64,000 nt of DNA from Pseudomonas sp. 8AS (GTDB lineage: Bacteria > Pseudomonadota > Gammaproteobacteria > Pseudomonadales > Pseudomonadaceae). The notes under the pieces are model-generated. The model had not been told where the DNA came from. It made no database searches and saw only the letters and a list, made by a program, of their open reading frames with translations. The position numbers and the translations under genes are program-made. Shown piece after piece: positions 1 through 12,008 of the stretch (position 1 is its first letter; the number at the start of each line of letters is the position of its first letter). The DNA lies in NCBI RefSeq assembly GCF_902506505.1, contig NZ_LR733406.1, forward strand, positions 3,614,904 through 3,678,903, read 5' to 3'.

Positions 1-348
1 ACGCAGCAGCGGCGCCAGCGCTTCGCTGAGCAGCTGGCCGGGCAGGCCCACCGGCGCGGCGATGCGCAACTCACCCACCGGCGCATCGCGCAACTCGGCC
101 AGGCGCTGCTCGGCCTGCTGGGCCAGGGCCAGCACCTGGGCGCAGCTCTCGTAGAAGCTGGCGCCTGCCTCGCTCAGGGTCAGCTTGCGCGTGGTGCGGT
201 GCAGCAGGCTGACCTGGGTGAGTTCCTCCAGCTTGCGGATCTGCTGGCTGACGGCCGAAGGGGTCATGCCCAGGGCCTCGGCGGCGCCGACCATGGAACC
301 CTTGTCGACCACCGTGGCGAACAGCGCCATGCGCTTGAGCTGCTCCAT
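1..348 (-). CDS. LysR family transcriptional regulator (partial, N-terminal part only)
   Basis: The gene runs off the left edge; 116 codons are visible. The N-terminus (MEQLKRMALFATVVDKGSM) followed by VGAAEALGMTPSAVSQQIRK is a classic LysR winged helix-turn-helix at about residues 5-62. The start of the effector-binding domain follows, with the typical GELRIAAPVG strand near residue 92. It is transcribed divergently from the NAD(P)-binding protein at 449, with 100 bp between the starts, the usual arrangement in which a LysR protein controls its neighbour and itself. The effector is unknown. The family is certain; the target is inferred from position. Confidence 0.93.
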   Translation of the reverse strand, partial: MEQLKRMALFATVVDKGSMVGAAEALGMTPSAVSQQIRKLEELTQVSLLHRTTRKLTLSEAGASFYESCAQVLALAQQAEQRLAELRDAPVGELRIAAPVGLPGQLLSEALAPLLR

Positions 349-448
349 TATTAAGCCCTGCTTAATTGTCTAAGCCGATTAAGGCGCTTTTTCTCGGCTT
401 TATCCAGCGGTGATTATCCATTCACCCCCACTCACCGAGGATGCCCCC

Positions 449-1090
449 ATGAAACTCGCCCTGATCGGCGCCACCGGCTATGTCGGCGCGGCCCTGCTCG
501 AAGAAGCCCTCAGCCGCGGCCACCAGGTCACCGCCCTGGTCCGCAACCCGCAGAAGCTGCCGCAGCACCCGCTGCTCACCGCCGTGCAGGCCGACGTGCA
601 TGACGTGGCCACGCTGAGCAAGCAGCTGCGCGGCCACGATGCCGTGCTCAGCGCCTTCAACCCCGGCTGGGGCAGCGCCGACATCCGCCAGCAGTTCATC
701 GCCGGCAGCCAGGCCATCGTCACCGCGACCAAGGCCGCCGGCGTCGCGCGCCTGCTGGTGGTCGGCGGCGCCGGCAGCCTGTATGTGGCGCCGGGCCTGC
801 AACTGATCGACACGCCGAACTTCCCCGCCGAGTACAAGGAAGGCGCCGAAGGCGCGCGCCAGCTGCTCAACCAGTTGCGCGAAGAACAGCAGCTGCAGTG
901 GACCTTCCTCTCCCCCGCCGCCCTGCTGCAACCGGGGCCGCGCACCGGGCACTTCCGCCTCGGTGGCGAGCAACTGCTGATGAACGGCGACGCCCCCGCG
1001 CAGATCTCGGTGGCCGACCTGGCGGTGGCCCTGCTCGATGAGACCGAGCAGCCGCAGTACATCCGCCAGCGCTTCACCGTGGCGTATTGA
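449..1090 (+). CDS. NAD(P)H-binding atypical short-chain dehydrogenase/reductase family protein
   Basis: A 213-residue protein opening with a Rossmann nucleotide-binding motif (KLALIGATGYVGAALLEEAL, residues 2-21; GATGYVG is the glycine-rich loop). LVVGGAGSLYVAPG near residue 112 resembles the central part of NAD(P)-binding NmrA/YwnB-like proteins. No catalytic YxxxK is obvious, so it may be a binding or sensor protein, or a reductase of unknown substrate. I chose the ATG at 449 over an upstream in-frame ATG at 410 because CCGAGG lies about 8 bp upstream of it and the Rossmann strand starts immediately. It is divergent from the LysR gene, which probably regulates it. Confidence 0.88.
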   Translation: MKLALIGATGYVGAALLEEALSRGHQVTALVRNPQKLPQHPLLTAVQADVHDVATLSKQLRGHDAVLSAFNPGWGSADIRQQFIAGSQAIVTATKAAGVARLLVVGGAGSLYVAPGLQLIDTPNFPAEYKEGAEGARQLLNQLREEQQLQWTFLSPAALLQPGPRTGHFRLGGEQLLMNGDAPAQISVADLAVALLDETEQPQYIRQRFTVAY

Positions 1091-1128
1091 GATGAACAGT
1101 GGCGCGGGCAGCCGGGCGCCCCGCCCGC

Positions 1129-2313
<1,185 letters not shown>

Positions 2314-2326
2314 TTGCCGCTCCCCA

Positions 2327-5827
<3,501 letters not shown>

Positions 5828-5947
5828 GGGCCCCTCCTTGCGCATAACGGACTCGCTCAGCTTAGCCAGTGCTTTGAAAGTCAGATGTGCATTGGCAGCA
5901 CCGGCCGGCGGGCCGACAATCAGCCCATGCTCATTGAGGACAGCGCC

Positions 5948-6985
5948 ATGCCCGATCCCGACCGCTGCTGGCAAGCCGTTTGCGAGCGCGATGCCGCGCA
6001 GGACGGCCGCTTCGTCTTCGCCGTGCGCAGCACCGGCATCTACTGTCGGCCGAGCTGCCCGGCGCGCCGGCCGAAACGCGAGAACGTCAGCTTCCACGCC
6101 GATGCCGGCGCGGCCGAGGCGGCCGGCTTTCGCCCGTGCCGGCGCTGCTCGCCCCAGGGGCAGAGCCCGGCCGAGCAGCTCGACGCCCTGGTGATCGCCG
6201 CCTGCCAGCTGCTGGAGCGCAGTGAACAGCCCCTGACCCTGGACCAGCTGGCGGCGCGCATCGGCCTGTCCGCCTCGCACCTGGCCCGCGCGTTCAAGGC
6301 GCGCACCGGCCTGACGCCACGAGCCTGGGCCGCCGCGCGGCGGCGCGAACGCCTGGACGCCGGCCTGGCCCAGGCCGGCTCGGTGCTGCAGGCGGCGCTG
6401 GACGCCGGTTACTGCGGCACCCGCGCGCTGTACCAGCAAAGCGGCGCGCTGAGCCCGGCGCGGCGCCGCCGGCAGGGCGCAGGGGAAAGCCTGCGCTACG
6501 CCATCGCCCCCTGCCCGCTGGGCCTGCTGCTGCTCGCCGCCAGCGCGAAAGGCGCCTGCGCCCTGCTGTTCGGCGACGACGAAGCCGCCCTGCTGGGCGA
6601 GCTGGGCGAGCGCTTCGCCGCCGCCGAGCTGCGCCGCGACCAGGCCGGCCTGCAGCCCTGGCTGGCCGCCGTGGTGGCGCAGATCGAGGAGCCGGCGCGC
6701 GCCGCCCGGCTGCCGCTGGACCTGCGCGGCACGGCCTTCCAGCAGCAGGTGTGGCAGGCCCTATGCGGCATTCCCGCCGGGCAGACGCGGCGCTACGGCG
6801 AGCTGGCCGAGCAGCTCGGCAGCCACCCCCGCGCCGTGGCCCGCGCCTGCGCCAGCAACCCGCTGGGCCTGCTGGTGCCCTGCCACCGGGTGGTCGGCGC
6901 CGGCGGCAGCCTCGGCGGCTACCGCTGGGGCGTGCCGCGCAAGGCCGCGCTGCTGAAAAAGGAAGGCGCCCCCGTTGACTCGTAG
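5948..6985 (+). CDS. ada: Bifunctional DNA alkylation repair protein / transcriptional activator Ada
   Basis: A 345-residue protein with the full Ada architecture. The N-terminal zinc/methyl-phosphotriester domain has Cys33, Cys37, Cys64 and Cys67 (YCRPSC and PCRRC). An AraC-type helix-turn-helix follows (LTLDQLAARIGLSASHLARA, ~100-165). The C-terminal O6-methylguanine-DNA methyltransferase has the active-site PCHRV motif near residue 316. It transfers methyl groups from alkylated DNA to its own cysteines and, once methylated, activates transcription. The start at 5948 has GAGGA 7 bp upstream, better placed than for the ATG at 5927. It is divergent from the hybrid kinase; 120 bp separate the starts. 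Its stop codon lies inside a REP-like repeat. Confidence 0.95.
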   Translation: MPDPDRCWQAVCERDAAQDGRFVFAVRSTGIYCRPSCPARRPKRENVSFHADAGAAEAAGFRPCRRCSPQGQSPAEQLDALVIAACQLLERSEQPLTLDQLAARIGLSASHLARAFKARTGLTPRAWAAARRRERLDAGLAQAGSVLQAALDAGYCGTRALYQQSGALSPARRRRQGAGESLRYAIAPCPLGLLLLAASAKGACALLFGDDEAALLGELGERFAAAELRRDQAGLQPWLAAVVAQIEEPARAARLPLDLRGTAFQQQVWQALCGIPAGQTRRYGELAEQLGSHPRAVARACASNPLGLLVPCHRVVGAGGSLGGYRWGVPRKAALLKKEGAPVDS

Positions 6986-7039
6986 GGTGCGCCGCGCGCA
7001 CCAACACGCCACGCATGGGACTCTGGCGCCCACCCTACG
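6981..7039. repeat. REP-like inverted repeat (CGTAGGGTG...CACCCTACG)
   Basis: An imperfect palindrome with outer arms CGTAGGGTG and CACCCTACG around a GC-rich centre. The left arm contains the TAG stop codon of ada, so the element abuts or overlaps the gene end. It resembles other GTAGGG elements in this window (35397, 47595) and is probably a genome-wide dispersed repeat. Confidence 0.6.
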
Positions 7040-7117
7040 GCGAGCCTGTTCGCCAACGCGGGCTTGCGACGCGCACGCTTCGGGCCGAAGCTATGCGCCC
7101 TGAACGGAGCCCGCCCG

Positions 7118-7423
7118 ATGAACCTCGTCGAACTCACTCAACGCCTGCATGCGATCCGCGACCGCAACCACTGGCGCCCCTTCCACAGCCCGAAGAACCT
7201 GGCCATGGCCGCCAGCGTGGAAATGGCCGAGCTGGTGGAGATCTTCCAGTGGCTCGGCGAGGAGCAGTCGCGCCAGCTGGCCCCCGCGCAGCTGGAACAC
7301 GCCGGCCAGGAAGTCGGCGACATCGTCCTCTACCTGTTGCTGCTGTGCAGCGAGCTGGGCATCGACATGGAACAGGCCGTGCGGGCCAAACTGGCCGACA
7401 ATGAAAGGCGCTTCAGCCAATGA
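7118..7423 (+). CDS. MazG-like nucleotide pyrophosphohydrolase (dCTPase/RS21-C6 type)
   Basis: A 101-residue all-alpha protein matching small MazG-like NTP pyrophosphohydrolases, which hydrolyse nucleoside triphosphates (often dCTP or modified nucleotides) to monophosphates. It shows the metal-binding ExxE motif (VEMAELVEIFQW, residues ~32-43) and the second acidic motif EVGDIVLYLLLL (~68-79, ExxD). The start at 7118 is preceded by ACGGAGC. The stop overlaps the ATG of cmoM by four bases (ATGA), so the two are translationally coupled. A house-cleaning role is inferred; the exact substrate cannot be read from the sequence. Confidence 0.85.
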   Translation: MNLVELTQRLHAIRDRNHWRPFHSPKNLAMAASVEMAELVEIFQWLGEEQSRQLAPAQLEHAGQEVGDIVLYLLLLCSELGIDMEQAVRAKLADNERRFSQ

Positions 7424-8169
7424 CCGATCGTCACTTCGATGAACTCGCCACCCGCTTCGCCGAGAAGATCTACGGCGGCGCCAAGGGCGCGATCCGCCTG
7501 GCCGTGCTCCAGGCCGACCTCAAGGAAGCCCTGCCCGAGCGCCCGCTGCGCGTGCTGGACATCGGCGCGGGCCTCGGCCACATGTCGCTGTGGCTGGCCC
7601 AGCGCGGCCATGCGGTGACCCTGGCCGAGCCGGCCGAGCCCATGCTCGACGGCGCCCGCCAGCGCTTTGCCGAAGCCGGTGTCGCCGCCACCTTCATCCA
7701 GGCGCCCTGGCAGGAGCTGCTCGGCCAGCTCAACCAGCCCTACGACCTGGTGCTGTGCCATGCGGTGCTGGAATGGCTGGCCGAGCCGCACGCCATCCTG
7801 CCGGTGCTGCACCAGCTCACCGCACCGGGCGGCTGGCTGTCGCTGGCCTTCTACAACAAGGACGCGCTGATCTACCGCAACCTGCTCAAGGGGCATTTTC
7901 GCAAGCTGCGCAAGGCGCGCTTCGCCGGTGAGGGGCAGAGCCTGACCCCGCAGCGCCCGCTCGACCCACGCGAGCTGGCGGCGCAACTCGCCGAGCACTG
8001 GACGGTCGAAATCGAGAGCGGGGTGCGGGTGTTCCACGACTACATGCCGAGCGACTTCCAGGCCAAGGCGGAACTCGCCGACCTGCTGGAAATGGAGCTG
8101 GCCTACAGCCGCCACCCGACCTTCGCCGGCCTCGGCCGCTACCTGCACTGGGTGTGCCGGCCACGCTAG
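7420..8169 (+). CDS. cmoM: tRNA 5-carboxymethoxyuridine methyltransferase CmoM (SmtA family)
   Basis: A 249-residue class I SAM-dependent methyltransferase. Motif I is [20 protein letters not shown] (~45-64). The N-terminal [22 protein letters not shown] and the C-terminal GVRVFHDYM and GRYLHWV stretches match what I recall of E. coli CmoM. CmoM methylates cmo5U34 to mcmo5U34 in the anticodon of several tRNAs. It is co-translated with the MazG-like gene through an ATGA overlap and followed 10 bp later by the lipoprotein gene at 8180. High confidence in the family, good confidence in the specific function. Confidence 0.85.
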   Translation: MTDRHFDELATRFAEKIYGGAKGAIRLAVLQADLKEALPERPLRVLDIGAGLGHMSLWLAQRGHAVTLAEPAEPMLDGARQRFAEAGVAATFIQAPWQELLGQLNQPYDLVLCHAVLEWLAEPHAILPVLHQLTAPGGWLSLAFYNKDALIYRNLLKGHFRKLRKARFAGEGQSLTPQRPLDPRELAAQLAEHWTVEIESGVRVFHDYMPSDFQAKAELADLLEMELAYSRHPTFAGLGRYLHWVCRPR

Positions 8170-8179
8170 GAGTCTTGCC

Positions 8180-8773
8180 ATGCCTGCCCTGCGCTACCTG
8201 CTCCTGCTGCCCCTGCTCGCCGCCTGCCAGGGCCCCAACCCCTATGTCGCCGCCAGTCGCCCGCTGCCGCCCGCCCCTGCGGCGGCGGCCACGCACTTCG
8301 ACCGCAGCGCCTACCCGGCCGCCCCGCGCGACTTCGCCCGCTACCGCAGCTGGAGCTGGCGCGACGGCCAGCTGCCGGCCGGCAGCGCCTGGGCCGACGG
8401 CGCGCTGATCGCCGAAGCCCTGGGCAACGGCCTCGACCAGCGCGGCCTGCGCCCCAGCGAGGGCGCCGCCGACCTGCAGGCCAGCATCGCGGTCAGCCTG
8501 GAACGCCGCCAGTACCAGCAGTACGACGACTACGGCAGCTACTACGGCCACGGCCCCTACGGCGACCGCTACGGCCTGTACGGCAGCGCGCCGCTGCTGC
8601 GCACCTACGAGGTGGAAGTGGCCGTGGTGCGCATCGACCTGTTCGACGGCGCCAGCGGCCAGCCGCTGTGGAGCGGCAGCGCCGAGGCCAGCAGCGGCGG
8701 CAGCCAGGCCGAACGGACCGAGGCCCTGCGCCGCGCGGTGCAGCAGGCCCTGGCCGACTACCCACCGGACTGA
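8180..8773 (+). CDS. DUF4136-type outer-membrane/periplasmic lipoprotein, first of a tandem pair
   Basis: A 197-residue protein with a lipoprotein signal ([10 protein letters not shown], cleavage before Cys17). A Pro/Ala-rich linker follows, then a DUF4136-like domain: [11 protein letters not shown] near residue 52, LDQRGLRP, and a C-terminal [16 protein letters not shown] strand pair. A Tyr/Gly-rich segment ([20 protein letters not shown]) interrupts the domain near residue 115. AGGAG lies 7 bp upstream of the start. It is paralogous to the next gene, sharing the RSW, LDQRGLR and DLFDG motifs. The function of DUF4136 lipoproteins is not established. Confidence 0.85.
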   Translation: MPALRYLLLLPLLAACQGPNPYVAASRPLPPAPAAAATHFDRSAYPAAPRDFARYRSWSWRDGQLPAGSAWADGALIAEALGNGLDQRGLRPSEGAADLQASIAVSLERRQYQQYDDYGSYYGHGPYGDRYGLYGSAPLLRTYEVEVAVVRIDLFDGASGQPLWSGSAEASSGGSQAERTEALRRAVQQALADYPPD

Positions 8774-8835
8774 AACAGAACTTGCCGAAATCCTTGCCTT
8801 GCGCTTCGATAGCAGCTCTAGCCCGGAGGTTTCAC

Positions 8836-9396
8836 ATGCTGCCCCGCCTGTTGATCATCCCCGCACTGCTGTTGCTGGTCGCCTGCCAGAACGTGCAGGT
8901 GGAACGCGACTACGATGCCAGCCGCGACTTCGCCGCCTACCGCAGCTGGAACTGGCAGGAGCCGGCGCTGCAATACCGCCCGCAGGACCCGCGCCTGCAG
9001 AGCGACCTCACCGAGCAGCGCATCCGCCAGGCGATCGCCGAGCAGCTCGACCAGCGCGGCCTGCGCGCGGCGTCCGGCGGGGCCCCGGCCGATCTCAAGG
9101 TGCAGGCCTGGCTGATCGTCGACCAGCGCCGGGAACAGATCAGCACCAACTATGCCGGCGGTTACTGGGGCGGCTGGGGAGGTTACTGGGGCGCGCCGCT
9201 GCACAGCGAAACGCGCACCCTGGACTACCGGGTGGCGACCCTGCAGGTCGATCTGTTCGATGGCCGCGACGGCAAGCTGGTCTGGCGCGGCAGTGCCGAG
9301 CAGGTCATGCGCCAGTCGCCACAGCAGCCGAGCGAGCGCGAGGCGGCGATTCGCGCCACCGTTATCCAGATCCTCAACCAGTACCCGCCGCAATGA
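8836..9396 (+). CDS. DUF4136-type lipoprotein, second of a tandem pair
   Basis: A 186-residue protein with lipobox LLVAC (Cys16) and a DUF4136-like domain: RDFAAYRSWNW near residue 32, LDQRGLRA, LQVDLFDGRDGKLVW. A Gly/Trp-rich insert (GGYWGGWGGYWG) sits near residue 106, where its paralogue has a Tyr/Gly-rich insert. CGGAGGT lies 7 bp upstream of the ATG at 8836. The stop overlaps the start of the GNAT at 9393 (ATGA). A local duplication is the simplest explanation for the pair. Its role is unknown, and attachment to a membrane is predicted from the lipobox. Confidence 0.85.
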   Translation: MLPRLLIIPALLLLVACQNVQVERDYDASRDFAAYRSWNWQEPALQYRPQDPRLQSDLTEQRIRQAIAEQLDQRGLRAASGGAPADLKVQAWLIVDQRREQISTNYAGGYWGGWGGYWGAPLHSETRTLDYRVATLQVDLFDGRDGKLVWRGSAEQVMRQSPQQPSEREAAIRATVIQILNQYPPQ

Positions 9397-9884
9397 ATGA
9401 CCGATTGCTCAGCCATCGTCCGGCCCAGGCCGACGACCTTGATACGGTGGTCGGCTTCGTGCACGACGCCGACGAACTGTTCTTCGCCTTCCCCCGCGCC
9501 CACTGGCCGCTGACCCGCCAGCAGCTGGCCGAGGCCTGCGCCAGTCGCCAGGGCAGTACGGTGGTGCTGCTCGACCGGCGCCTGGCCGGCTTCGCCAACT
9601 TCTACCAATGCCAGCCCGGCGAGTTCTGCGCCCTGGGCAACCTGATGATCGCGCCCTGGGCCCGTGGCCAGGGCGTGGCGCAGCACCTGGTCGGGGTGAT
9701 GGAGCGCCTCGCCGCGCGCGACTTCCAGGCCCGTGAACTGCACGTCTCCTGCTTCAACCAGAACGCCGCCGGGCTGCTGCTGTATGCGCGCCTGGGCTAC
9801 CAGCTGAGCGGCCTGGTCGAACGCCAGCGCGGCAACGGCGAGCGGGTGGCGCTGGTGCAGTTCAGTAAACGACTGGGCAGCTGA
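9393..9884 (+). CDS. GNAT family N-acetyltransferase
   Basis: A 163-residue protein with GNAT features: the acetyl-CoA-binding beta4-alpha3 segment LGNLMIAPWARGQGVAQHLV (~87-106, R/QxxGxG/A) and NQNAAGLLLYARLGYQLSG in the C-terminal half. The start codon overlaps the stop of the preceding lipoprotein gene by four bases, so translation is coupled. The substrate is unknown. The link to the lipoproteins may be only operonic convenience. Confidence 0.87.
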   Translation: MNDRLLSHRPAQADDLDTVVGFVHDADELFFAFPRAHWPLTRQQLAEACASRQGSTVVLLDRRLAGFANFYQCQPGEFCALGNLMIAPWARGQGVAQHLVGVMERLAARDFQARELHVSCFNQNAAGLLLYARLGYQLSGLVERQRGNGERVALVQFSKRLGS

Positions 9885-10002
9885 GCCGCCGCCGGGCCCA
9901 TGGGGCGCAGCATGCACTTGAACCTGTCGACCGCCGCCACAAGCTGACCGAATCGACAGCTAAGCGCATAATGCGCGGCCCTTTTCCTGCCCGGAGCGCG
10001 CC

Positions 10003-10446
10003 ATGCCCAACTGGTGGCTACTCGTCCTGCCCCTGATCGCCGGGGCCTGCCTGCCGTTGCAGGCCGGGATCAACGGCCAGCTGGCCAAGCACCTGTCCAG
10101 CTTCATGGCCGCCGCCCTGGTGTCGTTCCTGGTCGGCAGCCTGGCGCTGCTGTTCATCGTCCTGGCCCAGCGCGAGGTCAACGGCCTCGCCGCATTCCGC
10201 GGGCTGAGCTGGTGGCACTGGAGCGGCGGCCTGCTCGGCGCCTTCTTCATCGCCACCGCCGCCTTTGCCGGGCCGCGCATCGGCGCCCTGCTGTTCATGG
10301 TGCTGGTACTGGCCGGCCAGCTGGGCATGGCCCTGCTGCTCGACCACAACGGCTGGGCCGGCTTTCGCGAGGCGCCGCTGACCCTGGGCAAGGCTGCCGG
10401 CCTGGCCCTGATCGTCGCCGGCGTCTGGCTGATCCGCCGCGGCTGA
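10003..10446 (+). CDS. Small DMT-superfamily transporter (YdcZ/DUF606 type)
   Basis: A 147-residue integral membrane protein with about five hydrophobic helices. The opening WWLLVLPLIAGACLPLQAGINGQLAK and the later GALLFMVLVLAGQLGMALLLDH are characteristic of the DUF606/YdcZ half-size DMT transporters. The substrate is unknown. It stands alone: 118 bp after the GNAT gene and 83 bp before the universal stress protein gene. CGGAGC precedes the start. Confidence 0.85.
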   Translation: MPNWWLLVLPLIAGACLPLQAGINGQLAKHLSSFMAAALVSFLVGSLALLFIVLAQREVNGLAAFRGLSWWHWSGGLLGAFFIATAAFAGPRIGALLFMVLVLAGQLGMALLLDHNGWAGFREAPLTLGKAAGLALIVAGVWLIRRG

Positions 10447-10529
10447 CGGCCCCGCACCGGGCGGGCACGACCTACACTTGCCTTATGACCGCCTGAATCG
10501 GCGCCAGCCGGTGGCAAGAGGAAACCACG

Positions 10530-11378
10530 ATGTCCCAGGTCATGGCCTGTATCGATGCCTCCCTCAGCGCGGCGGCGGTGTCCGACTACGCCGCCTGGGC
10601 CAGCCTGCGCCTGCAGGCGCCGCTGACCCTGCTGCACGTGCTGGATCACCAGCAGTACCCGCAGCACAACGACTTCACCGGGATCATCGGCCTGGGCAAC
10701 CGCGAACAGCTGCTCCGGGAGCTGGCCGAGCTCGACCTGCAGCGCAACCGGCTGGCCCTGGAGCAGGGCCGCCTGGTACTGCAGGCGGCCAAGGAACGGG
10801 TTGCCCGGCAGGGCGTCGGCGCGCCCTCCCTGCGCCAGCGCCACGGCGACCTGGCGCAGACCCTGCACGAGCTGGAAGGCGAAATCGACCTGCTGGTGAT
10901 CGGCCACCGGGGCGAGGCCGGCGACAGCAGCGGCCGGCTGCTCGGCAGCCACCTGGCAAGCGTGATCCGCACCCTGCACCGGCCGATCCTGGTCTGCCCG
11001 GAGCACTTCCAGGCGCCGCGCAACCTGCTGCTGGCCTTCGACGGCAGCCCCAGCTGTCGCCAGGGCGTCGAGCTGCTCGCCGCCAGCCCGCTGTGCCGGG
11101 GCCTGCCGGTCCACGTGCTGATGGTCGGCAGCGACAGCGACGAGGCCCGCAGCCAATTGCAGTGGGCAGAACAGCAACTGCAGGGCGACCAGCCGGTGCA
11201 CCTGGCGCTGCGCGCCGGCGAGGTGGCGGCAACCCTGCACGCCTACCAGCGCGAACAGGCCATCGACCTGCTGGTGATGGGCGCCTACGGCCACTCGCGG
11301 CTCCACCAGTTCCTGGTCGGCAGCACCACCACTCAGCTGCTGCGCGCCAGCAGCGGCCCAGTGCTGATACTGCGCTGA
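10530..11378 (+). CDS. Universal stress protein, tandem UspA domains
   Basis: A 282-residue protein made of two UspA-like alpha/beta domains (~1-145 and ~155-282). The second ends with DLLVMGAYGHSRLHQFLVGS followed by SSGPVLILR, which fits the Gx2Gx9G(S/T) ATP-binding pattern. The first has LLVIGHRGEAGDSSGRLLGS, a slightly altered equivalent. Tandem Usps of this size are common in Pseudomonas and are induced in stress or anaerobic conditions. AAGAGGAAA is well placed before the start. Confidence 0.92.
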   Translation: MSQVMACIDASLSAAAVSDYAAWASLRLQAPLTLLHVLDHQQYPQHNDFTGIIGLGNREQLLRELAELDLQRNRLALEQGRLVLQAAKERVARQGVGAPSLRQRHGDLAQTLHELEGEIDLLVIGHRGEAGDSSGRLLGSHLASVIRTLHRPILVCPEHFQAPRNLLLAFDGSPSCRQGVELLAASPLCRGLPVHVLMVGSDSDEARSQLQWAEQQLQGDQPVHLALRAGEVAATLHAYQREQAIDLLVMGAYGHSRLHQFLVGSTTTQLLRASSGPVLILR

Positions 11379-12008
11379 ACGGCGACAGTGCTGGCAATCT
11401 ACCGGTCACTCCCTGCTGCCGGGGACTATGCTGGCAACCGGCCGCATTTGTGATCACAACACATGACCGACTCCGATCTGCCGCTGACCGCTAGCCTCGG
11501 CTAGTACCACACGGATCAAATCGTCTGGCAGCAAGGGCAGTGGAAACAGACAGTCGGTCAGCCAGAACACCGCCAGAACTCCCTTCAGGTCACCGGCATC
11601 AACCTGCAAATCAGCCCGATGGCGAGAACTGCTATGGCCTGCTGATTAGCGGTTAGGCGTAGGCCATTGCAAGCCAAGCCCAGGATCCGCCAGGGAATCG
11701 CCACATAAAACGCCAATAAAATGGCAACAACCAACCACCCATCAGATAGCGTCAAATTTACACTGTAAAGTTGGATTAGCACCTGTACAGCATCCAGGCC
11801 CAGGGCTATTAGATATCAAACCGATATCAGATGCTGCGAACCGCAGCCTTGGTTCGGTAATACGCGAACAGCAACGCCCGGCCTCAGCGGCCTGCGGTCC
11901 CTCAATCGCGCCGTCAGGACTCGTTGAGCGACGCAGACCGGATTGCCTGCAGGGTGATCAGGATCGGCCGAGCTGTAAGCACTTATCAACTCAAGGCAGG
12001 ACAGCGCA
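11379..12008. other. 630-bp low-GC intergenic region upstream of the unrecognised exported protein
   Basis: Composition here is visibly AT-richer than in the flanks. It holds one weak minus-strand ORF (11585-11782), two GATATC palindromes five bases apart (11812-11828) and a small hairpin CGAACC...GGTTCG (11837-11856). No tRNA, transposase remnant or clear sigma-70 promoter is seen. With the following gene it forms an approximately 1.9-kb segment that looks compositionally foreign. Confidence 0.5.
11585..11782 (-). CDS. Possible small membrane protein (65 aa), unrecognised
   Basis: A GTG-started ORF whose product would have two hydrophobic stretches (WLVVAILLAFYVAIPW, residues ~16-31, and QAIAVLAIGLICRLM, ~48-62), as in small two-helix membrane proteins. 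There is no convincing ribosome-binding site and no homologue that I recognise. It lies in the low-GC gap before the exported protein and points away from it. It could equally be a chance ORF. Confidence 0.3.
   Translation of the reverse strand: MLIQLYSVNLTLSDGWLVVAILLAFYVAIPWRILGLACNGLRLTANQQAIAVLAIGLICRLMPVT

Noticed and set aside
11812..11856. GATATC pair and CGAACC/GGTTCG hairpin in the low-GC gap
   Set aside because: Short palindromes expected by chance; no nearby regulator or repeat copies to support a function.
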